From: Pseudomonadota bacterium
Lineage (GTDB): Bacteria; Desulfobacterota; Desulfobulbia; Desulfobulbales; JAHJIY01
Length of the DNA stretch: 64,000 bases
Assembly (NCBI GenBank): GCA_018823175.1
Contig: JAHJIY010000051.1
Span: forward strand, 1 to 64,000
Direction: 5' to 3'
Shown here: piece after piece, positions 1 through 8,834 of the stretch
How positions within the stretch are numbered: position 1 is the first letter of the stretch
How the letters are laid out: the number at the start of each line of letters is the position of its first letter
The notes under the pieces: generated by a model
What the model saw: only the letters and a program-made list of their open reading frames with translations
Told to the model about the DNA's origin: nothing
The model's database searches: none
Translations under genes and position numbers: made by a program

Positions 1-1018
1 CGGTGATGATGAAATCGAAGGTGGAGATATCGATATTGGGGTTGTATTCCAGGGGCGGGATTTCCTTGAACAGGCTGTCCAGCCCTTGGGGCGATTGGTC
101 CTCGGCCTCTTCGGGCAGCTCCTGGCCTCGGAGCATCGAGTAGAGCCGCTGGATGGTGCAAATGCAGACCCGGGCGGTGGTATCGATGGTGTTGGAGGTG
201 AGGCGCTGGACGATAAACTCCTCGCTGAACTTGTAATTGTTGTAGGGTGAGACGTATTGCTGGAACTCTTTTAAGGTCTGCTTGCCCAGGTTGCCACGAT
301 CGACCAGGAAGAGGACGCGCTTGGCCCCGGCGAACTTGATGAGCCGGTAGATGATGCTGATGGCGGTGAAGGTCTTGCCGCTGCCGGTGGCCATCTGGAT
401 GAGCGAACGGGGGCAGTCCTTGGCCAGGGATTTTTCCAGATTTTTGACCGCCTGGATCTGGGCGGGCCAGAGATTTATCTGCGCACCACCGGATGCAGGC
501 AGACCTTCTTCGATAAGCTCGGGCATATGTTGGAGACGGCCCCGGAGGGTGGAGTGGAGGCTGAGATATTCGGCGCTGGCCTCGGAGGTTTGATCGGCGA
601 TCTTCTCCGCTTCCGCCAAGATGTAGTCTGGTTTATGGAAGGCAAAAACCTGCCGAGAGCGAGGCGAGGGATCAAGATTGTTGGTGAATCTAGTTTCGTC
701 GCCGGTGGATTCGTAACAGAATGGAAGCGGAGTGGACCAGGCCGGGAGGCCATCGGGTAATCCTTTGGCGTATTTGTCGGACTGGGTCTCGACGCCGGTC
801 AGGGTGGTGCCGGTCTTTTTGGCTTCGATTACGCCGGCGGCCTTGCCCTCGACATAGAGCAGATAATCGGCAAAGCCATGCCCTGATTTCAGGGGAAATT
901 CACGGATGGCAACGCCCTTACCAGCAAAGATGTTGGTGTCCTTAACATCCTGGACCAGCCAACCAGCTTCGGTGAGCAAGCGATCAATCTTTTCACGAGC
1001 GTGGGTTTCGCAGGTCAT
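1..1018 (-). CDS. hsdR: Type I restriction enzyme R subunit, N-terminal part (cut by left edge)
   Basis: Reading the minus strand from the ATG at 1018 gives about 339 uninterrupted residues to the window edge; the gene is absent from the ORF track because it runs off the end. It carries a PD-(D/E)xK nuclease core (DYLLYVEGK...IEAKK, D51, E65, K67) followed by a superfamily 2 helicase/translocase start with Walker A TGSGKT at residues 211-216. This is the HsdR order: nuclease first, then ATP-driven translocase. HsdR cleaves unmodified DNA after translocation, in complex with HsdM and HsdS, which would lie outside the window. A TAA codon sits three codons before the chosen ATG, so the start cannot be much further upstream. 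The ribosome-binding site is weak (GGGAG about 18 nt upstream). A related DEAD/DEAH restriction helicase of another class is possible but less likely. Confidence 0.88.
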   Translation of the reverse strand, partial: MTCETHAREKIDRLLTEAGWLVQDVKDTNIFAGKGVAIREFPLKSGHGFADYLLYVEGKAAGVIEAKKTGTTLTGVETQSDKYAKGLPDGLPAWSTPLPFCYESTGDETRFTNNLDPSPRSRQVFAFHKPDYILAEAEKIADQTSEASAEYLSLHSTLRGRLQHMPELIEEGLPASGGAQINLWPAQIQAVKNLEKSLAKDCPRSLIQMATGSGKTFTAISIIYRLIKFAGAKRVLFLVDRGNLGKQTLKEFQQYVSPYNNYKFSEEFIVQRLTSNTIDTTARVCICTIQRLYSMLRGQELPEEAEDQSPQGLDSLFKEIPPLEYNPNIDISTFDFIIT

Positions 1019-1303
1019 ATCGGTTTACAGATTTGTCTCCCAACGATTAATAAAAGCAGGGAGATCAGGGTCAGACATTTTGACTTTACTCTGCCCCTAC
1101 TTAAGGATTAGAGCTAATCTAACCGATAAAGCGTGTTTGTCGAAACTATTTCGTGAAAGGATCAGGGGCGCCTGATTTATTTCGTTTCTCCTCCCCCCTT
1201 TTTACTTCGATATTTCTTTGAAGCTCCCCGCAGTGAAGGAGCCTGCGAAGTCCAAAGCAAGTACCATTTGGGTACATTTCATTTTGCATGTTTAACTCGT
1301 TAA
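1019..1303. other. Intergenic stretch upstream of hsdR
   Basis: This stretch separates the hsdR start from the stop of the protease gene. On the minus strand it holds a 17-codon ORF (ATG at about 1078, TAA four nt before the hsdR ATG) encoding MSDPDLPAFINRWETNL. No terminator with a T-run is evident. I see no other gene. Confidence 0.5.
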
Positions 1304-3550
1304 TCAGCAGAACAGATTAACGGTAATTTCTATACTGACCGTGGTAATAAGCCCTCCTGAGTCAGTTACGGTTAATTCAACAAGGTAACGTGTGCCGCCG
1401 CAGGATCCAGGCAAATTAGCAAAAAATGGGCTATTACTACCAGACGCCACCGGAACCAGCATCTCAACATTACCATTCATGACGATTCTGCTTATATTCC
1501 ATTGCGTATTTGTATGAGATATATATCCATCTTCCTCATCCCAGGCAGCGCCATTGAAAGAGATTCTTGAATACCAACCGTTGTTGCCGTCACTTGTGTC
1601 GGCCTCAAAGGTCTGGTTGTTAGTTGGATAAGAAATTGTAGCAGAAGGTGCTGAGTTAACTTCTTCGGGAGGATCAGCCTCAACATAAATGGTAACTACA
1701 TCGTTGGGCCGGCTGGCATGAGAGTTAGTTCCAAAGAGAATAACATGGGTCCCGATGCCTAATTCACTGCCAAAAATAGTTTCTCGATGGCCGGTTCTTA
1801 AGATTGAAGTCCCTGTCGCCCAATATACATTTCCATCATAAAGTCGACCGACACCCTCCTGAAAACTCTCACCCTGAAGTTGAATCAGATCACTTTCTCT
1901 ATAATGGGCCTGATCAAGCGGCGAATTAATCGTCAAGACCGGGGCGGCGGAACCGGAAAGCAAAACATCTTGTTCACCAAGATAATATGCCTCAGATTCA
2001 TCATAAACCCGCAGAACAAACTCTTCACTGTCGCCAAGTGGCCTCAATAAATAATCGGTGGCCTGCATCTGCACTTCAATTTCATCGCATTTCCAACTTG
2101 TGACAATCAATTCATGGGAATAATCAAGATTGTCGGCGTGATGAAGTGTTACTTTCCGGCCAAATTGAGCGACCCCGAACATCCCTTTTATCGTGATAGT
2201 ATCATTGACCCTTGCTTCAATTGTGGTGTCCTCGGCCTCAAGTCTTGGCACCAAAGGTCCGCCAACCGCCCACTCGTAATCCAGAAAAGAGGCTTCCGGA
2301 TACAAATAGCCAACCCCGAGGTAGAGGTTTGATGGATCACCGCTGACGGTCCACGGTAAAGTGAACACCCCGTCTTTTTTCTGCCAGAGAATACCGGCAC
2401 TTTTTCGGGTGCCGTCCGGCGGAAAAAGCAGGAAATTAGTAACGTCCCCCGGAGGGATTACAGTCATATTGTTATCGGCATCGGTTTTTACATACCAGAC
2501 GCCAAGACCCTGTGACGGCACATCGCGATCGTAACCGCCGGAATTGGGATTACGATACTCCATAATATAATACTCATTTTTCCCTCTCTCCGAATCATAC
2601 ATGATAATCGGTTGCCCGCCATTGAAAGCGCGTTGCGCCTCATTGATTCTTTCGCATCCGCCGACCAGACCGCTAACCGCTCTTGAATCGAACTCAATTA
2701 CGCGCGGCTCAAGCCAGCCAAGCCGCATCTTAAGATAGGGATCGAGATGATACAGTCTGGTTTCATATTCAAAAGCGGGTTCCTGCTTTGGCATGGTTGG
2801 ACCCATTAAAGAATATTCAAAACTGACCTTGCTTGCCCCATAGACATCTTTGACCCCGGATCCGATCAGATGGGCAAGTTCATGGGCGTAAGTGGTAAAA
2901 GATGTCGCTATGCCCAAGCCTGCCCCATATCCCGGGCAGACCTGAACCGATGAACCGCTTGGCGTTACACAAGTTTGGTCCATTACATCAGCTTGTCCGT
3001 TCATATAATAAAAATCGTGGTTCTGGGTATACATGACGGCCAATTCGCCGGCGGAAATTATACCATCCGGCTCGTTCCCTTCAGTTCCCCCGCCCTTGCT
3101 ATCGTATGAATCAAAAACAAAGCCGCCCAATTCACCCGCCGATTCAACGGCGAAACGAACCCCGGTTGCAGTATCAACTGACCAGGAAGGTTGCGGATAA
3201 ATGCCCAGGGCCGCCGCCTTGCTGTAGGTGAATTTGCCATTAGATATTTCGAGAAAATAATCTCTTATATTTGGAAAATCCGGACCAAAAACCAGGTTAT
3301 CGTAATATGACAAGTCCTTATATGGTTTTGATGAACCATTAACCGAGGTCGCAACCATCAAAAGAGGATATTCACCGTTGATAATCCCATTATTATCCAC
3401 AGTGCCATAACCAAAATCGGTCTCATCTTCCGGCGTAGCGGGATCGGCCGACTCGACCGAATCGGAATTACTGCCGCCGCCGCATGAGATAAATAGGGTA
3501 AGAATAGATAGAATAAGAGACAGAACGAGGAACTTTCGGGAGAAGAACAT
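1304..3550 (-). CDS. Secreted M6-like (immune inhibitor A-type) metalloprotease lipoprotein
   Basis: This is a 748-residue predicted zinc endopeptidase anchored as a lipoprotein. The N-terminus is a signal peptide ending in the lipobox LFISC (Cys23), followed by a GGGS linker. The catalytic HELAH motif is at residues 223-227 and the context HELAHLIGSGVKDVYG matches the extended zinc-binding signature of family M6. The C-terminal part (from about residue 530) looks like beta-sandwich/Ig-like modules, including SPLDQAHYRESDLI and a final APSATISYPTNNQTF module. The start is well supported by AGGAGG seven nt before the ATG. The gene stands alone, with about 340 nt to the upstream efflux operon. 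The substrate is unknown; a role in degrading external protein or processing surface proteins is inferred. Confidence 0.8.
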   Translation of the reverse strand: MFFSRKFLVLSLILSILTLFISCGGGSNSDSVESADPATPEDETDFGYGTVDNNGIINGEYPLLMVATSVNGSSKPYKDLSYYDNLVFGPDFPNIRDYFLEISNGKFTYSKAAALGIYPQPSWSVDTATGVRFAVESAGELGGFVFDSYDSKGGGTEGNEPDGIISAGELAVMYTQNHDFYYMNGQADVMDQTCVTPSGSSVQVCPGYGAGLGIATSFTTYAHELAHLIGSGVKDVYGASKVSFEYSLMGPTMPKQEPAFEYETRLYHLDPYLKMRLGWLEPRVIEFDSRAVSGLVGGCERINEAQRAFNGGQPIIMYDSERGKNEYYIMEYRNPNSGGYDRDVPSQGLGVWYVKTDADNNMTVIPPGDVTNFLLFPPDGTRKSAGILWQKKDGVFTLPWTVSGDPSNLYLGVGYLYPEASFLDYEWAVGGPLVPRLEAEDTTIEARVNDTITIKGMFGVAQFGRKVTLHHADNLDYSHELIVTSWKCDEIEVQMQATDYLLRPLGDSEEFVLRVYDESEAYYLGEQDVLLSGSAAPVLTINSPLDQAHYRESDLIQLQGESFQEGVGRLYDGNVYWATGTSILRTGHRETIFGSELGIGTHVILFGTNSHASRPNDVVTIYVEADPPEEVNSAPSATISYPTNNQTFEADTSDGNNGWYSRISFNGAAWDEEDGYISHTNTQWNISRIVMNGNVEMLVPVASGSNSPFFANLPGSCGGTRYLVELTVTDSGGLITTVSIEITVNLFC

Positions 3551-3892
3551 AAGATATCCTCCTGCGATCCGGACTTTGATATGATCTACTAAAATTAATC
3601 CGGACTTACTGAGATGGAATGAGGGATAATATAATTTTGATTTTTAGTTCTGCCCCCAAACAAAAAGAAGGTTTTTTGAAAACACCTTTGGCCTGACCAC
3701 TAATAAACTTACTATCTATAATATCATGGTCCGTCAATCAAAAACGTAAGTGAAAGGAAGTTGATCAACTAATAAAAATTAATTCGCGGAATAAGGCGCT
3801 TTTTTAAATCTACGAAAACAATTGATCGCCTCTCTTTATCGGTAAGGAATGAAGGAACAATGCCTCCATTTGTTTTCATTTCAAGATATTTC
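3551..3892. other. Intergenic region carrying the protease promoter region
   Basis: This AT-rich 342-nt gap lies between the efflux operon end and the protease start, both on the minus strand. It includes the protease ribosome-binding site (AGGAGGATATCTT before the ATG). I cannot identify a convincing terminator or a small gene. Confidence 0.4.
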
Positions 3893-5104
3893 TTACTCGT
3901 GGCGCAAGGCCTCGATCGGATCAAGTCGGGCCGCCTGCCGGGCCGGAAAATAACCGAAGATCACCCCCACCGCCGCCGAAAAGAGAAAAGCGATGACCAC
4001 GATTTGCGGACTCATCACGAAAGGCATCTGAAGGGCATGGGCGGTCAACGCCGCAGCGGAAAGACCCAGGATTATTCCCACCACTCCGCCGAATGTTGAC
4101 AAGACAACCGCCTCAACCAGAAACTGCAGCAGCACCTCCGAACCCAGAGCGCCGATCGCCAGCCTGATCCCGATCTCGCGAGTTCGCTCGGTAACCGAGA
4201 CCAGCATGATGTTCATGATCCCGATGCCACCGACCAGGAGACTGACCGCCGCTACCGCCCCTAAAAGGGTGGTGAGGATTCTGGTGGTGCCGGTAAGAGT
4301 GGTCATGATCTCCTGCATGTCGCGGACATTAAAGTCGTCCGGTTCGCCGGGCGGCACATGGCGGCGTTCACGCAGCAAGCGGACGATATCTTCCTTGGTT
4401 TTGTCAATCGTGGCCCGATCAAGGGCCGAGATAAAGATAGCGGCAACATCGTTATTGCCGGTAATCCGCCGCTGCAAGGTGCGCAGGGGAATAAGGATGA
4501 AATCGTCCTGATCGCTGCCGAAACTGGACTGTCCCTTGGATTCCAGGACCCCGATCACCTGGCAGGATAATTTTTCCAGACGAATGGAAGCGCCCATCGG
4601 ATCCTGATTGCCGAACAATTCTTTCTTAACGGTGGCGCCCAGTAGACAGACGGCGCTACCGGCCCGCTGCTCGGAATCGGTAAATAGCCGACCAGCCTGC
4701 AGCGGCCAGTCACGGGTCACCAGATATTCATTGGTCGTCCCGGTCACCGAGGTAGCCCAGTTCAGATTTCCGGAGATGGCCTGGGTGCCCCGGGAAGAAA
4801 CCGGGGCGACCGCCCGGACGCCGGCGATCTCACTGGTAATGGCTTCGGCATCTTCACTGCGAAAGGCCGAGGCATTGGCGCTGGCGCCGCCCGATCCGTG
4901 TGAGTGTTGCCCCGATCGAACCTGCAGCAGATTGCTGCCCAGACTGGAGATCTGTTCGGTGACCTGCAAGGTAGCGCCCCGGCCCAGGGTGACCAGGGTA
5001 ATCACGGCGGCGACCCCGATCACAATACCAAGGATCGTCAGAGAAGAACGCAGGACGTTACGGCGGATCTCCCGCTGGGCCAGTAGCATGGTTTCCCAAA
5101 GCAT
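3893..5104 (-). CDS. macB-like: MacB-type ABC transporter permease
   Basis: This 403-residue inner-membrane permease belongs to the MacB/FtsX family. There is one N-terminal transmembrane helix ([20 protein letters not shown]), a large periplasmic domain of about 220 residues, then three C-terminal helices (around [33 protein letters not shown] and [18 protein letters not shown]). The family hallmarks [14 protein letters not shown] and the terminal [12 protein letters not shown] are present. In Escherichia coli the ATPase and permease are fused; here they are separate genes. Its start overlaps the ATPase stop by one base (TGATG), so translation is probably coupled. Together with the ATPase, MacA and the outer-membrane factor it should form a tripartite pump for peptides, toxins, lipids or macrolide-like compounds; the substrate cannot be read from the sequence. 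Confidence 0.92.
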   Translation of the reverse strand: MLWETMLLAQREIRRNVLRSSLTILGIVIGVAAVITLVTLGRGATLQVTEQISSLGSNLLQVRSGQHSHGSGGASANASAFRSEDAEAITSEIAGVRAVAPVSSRGTQAISGNLNWATSVTGTTNEYLVTRDWPLQAGRLFTDSEQRAGSAVCLLGATVKKELFGNQDPMGASIRLEKLSCQVIGVLESKGQSSFGSDQDDFILIPLRTLQRRITGNNDVAAIFISALDRATIDKTKEDIVRLLRERRHVPPGEPDDFNVRDMQEIMTTLTGTTRILTTLLGAVAAVSLLVGGIGIMNIMLVSVTERTREIGIRLAIGALGSEVLLQFLVEAVVLSTFGGVVGIILGLSAAALTAHALQMPFVMSPQIVVIAFLFSAAVGVIFGYFPARQAARLDPIEALRHE

Positions 5105-5835
5105 CAGCTGTTTCCTCCCCGGTCGGTTTTCTGCTCGATAAGACCGTCCAAAAAATGGACCTGCCGTTTGGCGTAGACCGCCATATCCGGTTCATGGGTG
5201 ACCATCAAGACGGTCAGATTGCGCTGCCGGTTTAAATCGGCGATCAATTCCATAACTTCACGACTGCGGGCGCTATCCAGATTGCCGGTTGGTTCATCGG
5301 CCAAAAGTACCCGGGGCTCGGTAACGATGGCTCGGGCAATGGCGACCCGCTGCTGCTGACCACCGGATAGTTCGCCGGGGGTATGATTCTCCCAACCCGA
5401 CAACCCCACCGCCGCCAGAGCGGCCTTGGAGCGGGAACGGCGCTGGCCGCGAGCCACACCACGATAGATTAAAGGCAGTTCGACGTTTTCCAGGGCGGAA
5501 GTCCGATTCAGGAGATTGTAGCCCTGGAAAACAAAGCCCAGATAATGACGACGGAGCAGAGCCCGCTGATCACGACTCATGTCTCCCACCTCGACCCCTT
5601 CAAAAAGAAACCGGCCGGCGGTCGGGGTATCCAGACACCCCAGGATATTCATGCAGGTTGATTTACCGGACCCGCTGGGGCCCATGATCGCCACAAAGTC
5701 GCCCTGGTCGATCCGCAGATCAATCCCCTGCAGAGCGGCCATCGCGGCCAGACCTGAACCGTAAATCTTGGTCACCCCGCGCAATTCGATAAGGGGAGAT
5801 GACAATTCAACTTGGGAAGGAGTCAATTTGTTCAT
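5104..5835 (-). CDS. macB-like: MacB/LolD-type ABC transporter ATPase
   Basis: This is a 243-residue ABC ATPase. Walker A (GPSGSGKST) is at residues 52-60, the signature [14 protein letters not shown] begins near residue 156, and Walker B with the family-typical [11 protein letters not shown] is near residues 177-187. The D-loop sequence NLDSARS and length match the MacB/LolD/FtsE group. Its start overlaps the end of macA by four bases, and the permease start overlaps its stop, so the three are co-translated. It powers the mechanotransmission-type efflux complex formed with the neighbouring permease. Confidence 0.95.
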   Translation of the reverse strand: MNKLTPSQVELSSPLIELRGVTKIYGSGLAAMAALQGIDLRIDQGDFVAIMGPSGSGKSTCMNILGCLDTPTAGRFLFEGVEVGDMSRDQRALLRRHYLGFVFQGYNLLNRTSALENVELPLIYRGVARGQRRSRSKAALAAVGLSGWENHTPGELSGGQQQRVAIARAIVTEPRVLLADEPTGNLDSARSREVMELIADLNRQRNLTVLMVTHEPDMAVYAKRQVHFLDGLIEQKTDRGGNS

Positions 5836-7133
5836 GGCTTGGCATTGATGCTATCCACCACCAACTCCTGCCCTGCTTGCAGGTCGCCGGCAATCTCGGT
5901 GAAGACGCCATCGGTAGCGCCCGTAGTGACCGGAATCGGGGTGAGAATTCCTTCCTTCATCATCCAGACCCGTTGGGATTTTTTGCCACCCTTGACTTTG
6001 GCCTCCTTGCGACCAGAAGAGCCGTGGCGCGGTCGCGGAAAGAGACGATTCAAAACACTGCCGCCGACCTGATTATTGTTTCCATCAACTTTGGTTGGGG
6101 GCACGAAGCGCAAGGCCGCGTTGGGGACCAGAAGAACATCGACCACCTCTTTAACCGTAATATTGGCGGTAGCGGTCATCCCCGGCCGTAAAGAAAGATC
6201 GGAGTTATCAACCTCGAGCAGAGTCTCATAGGTGACCACGCCACCAACGGTTTTGGCGCCATAACGAACCTGTGAAATCCTAGCCGGGAACCGGCGCTCC
6301 GGATAGGCGTCCACCGTGAAGATGGCATCTTGCCCTGCCTTGACCTGACCGACATCGGCCTCATCGACGTCAACATGCAACTCCATCTTGGCCAGATCCT
6401 CGGCCAGGGAAAAAAGTACCGGCGCCTGCAGGGAGGCGGCCACGGTCTGCCCGGGATCAACGCTTCGACTGAGCACAATCCCGTTAATCGGGGAATGGAT
6501 CACGGCTTTGGCAAGATCGGTTTCGATGACCTTAAGCACCGCTTCATTTTGACTGACCGCCGCTTCGGCGCTGGCCAGGTCGGCCCCGGCCCGGTCAAGG
6601 GCGGCCCGGGAAGCCTCCAGATCATGTTTCGATACCGCCTTGCCCTGGCTAATTTCCACCACCGACTGCAACCTCTCCCAGTTGCGGGTAGTTTCATCGA
6701 CGGTGGCTCTGGTCTGCAAAACCTTGGCCCGGGCCGATTCCAGACTGGCCCGGGACTGAAGGACCTGGGCCGCAAGTTTAGAGGTGTCAAGACGGGCCAG
6801 AACCTGACCGACCAAAACCCGATCGTTGTAATCAACCTCAACACTCTTGACGATGCCGGAAAGTTCGCTGCCAACCTGGACTTGATTAACCGGAGCCAGA
6901 TTACCGGCAGCAGTAACAATCACCTTGAGATCGCTGCGCACAATGGCTTGGGTTTTATACTGAGGGGCGGGATCGGAAGGATCCCGCTGCCACCAGAACA
7001 ATAATAAAGCGCCAAAAATAAAGATGACCACCGTCGCCAGAATTCGTTTCAACAAGCTGGACCGACCGGAGGCAGAGTCCTGGGCCAGAATTGCGGCAAC
7101 CCCGGACTTTTCCGGGGCAGAATTATCTTGCAT
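5832..7133 (-). CDS. macA-like: MacA-type periplasmic adaptor (membrane fusion protein)
   Basis: This HlyD/RND-type adaptor links the inner-membrane ABC pump to the outer-membrane channel. The ORF track extends to 7379, but that overlaps the upstream gene by over 240 nt. The ATG at 7133 (MQDNSAPEK) has AAGGAG at ideal spacing and begins five nt after the upstream stop, so I use it; this gives 433 residues. One membrane helix lies at about residues 30-48, followed by a lipoyl-like half-motif (ELSGIVKSVEVDYNDRVLVGQVLARLD), a long coiled-coil hairpin (residues about 110-190), the second lipoyl half, and beta-barrel and membrane-proximal domains. A basic insert (PRPRHGSSGRKEAKVKGGKK) near the C-terminus is unusual. 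Confidence 0.92.
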   Translation of the reverse strand: MQDNSAPEKSGVAAILAQDSASGRSSLLKRILATVVIFIFGALLLFWWQRDPSDPAPQYKTQAIVRSDLKVIVTAAGNLAPVNQVQVGSELSGIVKSVEVDYNDRVLVGQVLARLDTSKLAAQVLQSRASLESARAKVLQTRATVDETTRNWERLQSVVEISQGKAVSKHDLEASRAALDRAGADLASAEAAVSQNEAVLKVIETDLAKAVIHSPINGIVLSRSVDPGQTVAASLQAPVLFSLAEDLAKMELHVDVDEADVGQVKAGQDAIFTVDAYPERRFPARISQVRYGAKTVGGVVTYETLLEVDNSDLSLRPGMTATANITVKEVVDVLLVPNAALRFVPPTKVDGNNNQVGGSVLNRLFPRPRHGSSGRKEAKVKGGKKSQRVWMMKEGILTPIPVTTGATDGVFTEIAGDLQAGQELVVDSINAKP

Positions 7134-7137
7134 CTTA

Positions 7138-8610
7138 TTACTCCTTAATTTCCGGGATAGAGTCAGGCGATTCGGCAGCCAACAATTGCCAGCCACCCCC
7201 CAGAGCTTTGTAAAGTCGCACCAGGTCCGAACTGACCATCCCCTGGCTCCGGGCCAATTGATCCTCAAAAGAAAACTGCGAACGCTGGGCATCAAGAACG
7301 GTGGAAAAATCCTGCAGCCCGGCCTGATATTTGTTCTGCGCAAGCCCGGCGGCAGCCCGGGCCGCCTTGGCTCCGACAATCAGGGCCTGCTGGCGGCGGA
7401 GCTCCTCGACATAAGAGGTGAGCGCATTTTCCACCTCGGCCAGGGCCGCCAACACCACGCTTCGGTACTGGAGAAGTTTTTGTTCTTGTTGAGAGGATTG
7501 CACTTCGATATTGCGACGCACCTTACCACCATCAAACAAAGGCCAGGAAAGAGAAGGGCCAAAACGCCAGGTGCGACTGGCGGCGGAGAGGATATCGGCG
7601 GAATCGACCGACTCGATACCAATCGAACCACTCAACCGGAATTTCGGATAAAGATCAGACTCTGCCACCCCGACCCGGGCCGTGGCGGCAGCTAATTGCT
7701 GTTCAGCCCGCCGCAGATCGGGACGCTGACGCAGGGTTTCAGCCGGAACCCCGACCGTCACCGTCACCGGGGGGACAGGAATCGGGGCTGGATCTTTCAG
7801 CAGTTCACGCAGCCGACCTAAATCATCTCCGGTCAGGACCGCCAGTCGGTTGAGACTTGCGACCAGACCAACCCGCAGGGTCGGGAGCTGAGCCCGGGTA
7901 CTGGCCAGATTGTAGCGGGCCTGCTGGACGGCCAGTTCATCACTTAAACCCGCCTGATAACGCCAATCGGCCAGTTGTAAAGTGTCCTCCTGGATCTTGA
8001 GATTTTCATCGGCGGCGGCCAGACGAGCTTGATAGGTACGGGTCTCCAGATAATTGATTGCCACCTCGCCAAGCAGGCTGACCAAAACATCACGCAGATC
8101 CTCTCGACCGGCGGCAAGATCGGCCTGGGCCGCCTCCCGGCTACGACTAAGGCCGCCGAAAATATCCAGTTCCCAACCGGCATCAAACCCGAGGGCAAAT
8201 AAATTTCTGGTCTGACTGTCACTGCCGGAACGAATAGCCGAGCCGGAGGTAGAAAGAGTTGGGAATTCGTCGGCTCGGGTCAGGCCAAGGCGGGCCCGTG
8301 ACTCATGCAAACGGGCCCGGGCCAATTGCAGGTCAAGATTGCCGGCCACCGCCCGCTCGATTAATCCGGAAAGTATCGGGTCATTGAAATTGGTCCACCA
8401 GCGGGCAAGACTGTCGGGGGCAAGAGGGGCAACCGACAACCCGCCGGCTTGTTTGCTTTGCCAACTTGCCGGAGCATGTAATTTAGGGGGCTGGAAATCA
8501 GGGCCGACCGGCGCACAGGCAGCAAGAATCATCAAATAAAAAAATAGAGTTGCCCGCCAAGGGTCTCGGACGATAAAGATGGAGATTATTTTGCAGCGTT
8601 TAATTTTCAT
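7138..8610 (-). CDS. Outer-membrane efflux lipoprotein (NodT/OprM-type)
   Basis: This 490-residue TolC-family outer-membrane factor is the first gene of the efflux operon. An N-terminal hydrophobic segment ends in a lipobox-like LAAC followed by APVGPDFQPP, the typical beginning of NodT-family lipoproteins. Two repeated helical-hairpin halves follow, with conserved segments such as RADEFPTLS, GWELDIFGG, LRQRPDLRRAEQQLAAATARVGVAESDLYPKF and SLSWPLFDGGKVR. It should trimerise into the exit duct used by MacA and MacB. The long pre-hydrophobic stretch leaves the exact start open; a later Met (MILAAC) gives too short a signal peptide, so I keep the first ATG. Confidence 0.93.
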   Translation of the reverse strand: MKIKRCKIISIFIVRDPWRATLFFYLMILAACAPVGPDFQPPKLHAPASWQSKQAGGLSVAPLAPDSLARWWTNFNDPILSGLIERAVAGNLDLQLARARLHESRARLGLTRADEFPTLSTSGSAIRSGSDSQTRNLFALGFDAGWELDIFGGLSRSREAAQADLAAGREDLRDVLVSLLGEVAINYLETRTYQARLAAADENLKIQEDTLQLADWRYQAGLSDELAVQQARYNLASTRAQLPTLRVGLVASLNRLAVLTGDDLGRLRELLKDPAPIPVPPVTVTVGVPAETLRQRPDLRRAEQQLAAATARVGVAESDLYPKFRLSGSIGIESVDSADILSAASRTWRFGPSLSWPLFDGGKVRRNIEVQSSQQEQKLLQYRSVVLAALAEVENALTSYVEELRRQQALIVGAKAARAAAGLAQNKYQAGLQDFSTVLDAQRSQFSFEDQLARSQGMVSSDLVRLYKALGGGWQLLAAESPDSIPEIKE

Positions 8611-8834
8611 TATTAACTATTTGTAGCTGATCAAACCAGTTACCGGCAATTAATAAATGCCGGAGAAATTAAGATAAAGATTTCTACTGTATGCTACAAT
8701 TTGTAAATAGCTATATTTTTAGTGAAAAATGGCTGTATGCCAAATTTAACTCAACTGATTCCGTCATCAAAAAGCGTGGCCAAACAATAACATAAACCCT
8801 CCATTTCAGGAGTTTTTCACCAACCATACCGAAT
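8611..8834. promoter_or_regulatory. Divergent promoter region, efflux operon / antiporter
   Basis: This AT-rich gap lies between two divergently transcribed units and must carry both promoters. I see no perfect palindrome that would mark an operator. Confidence 0.4.
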
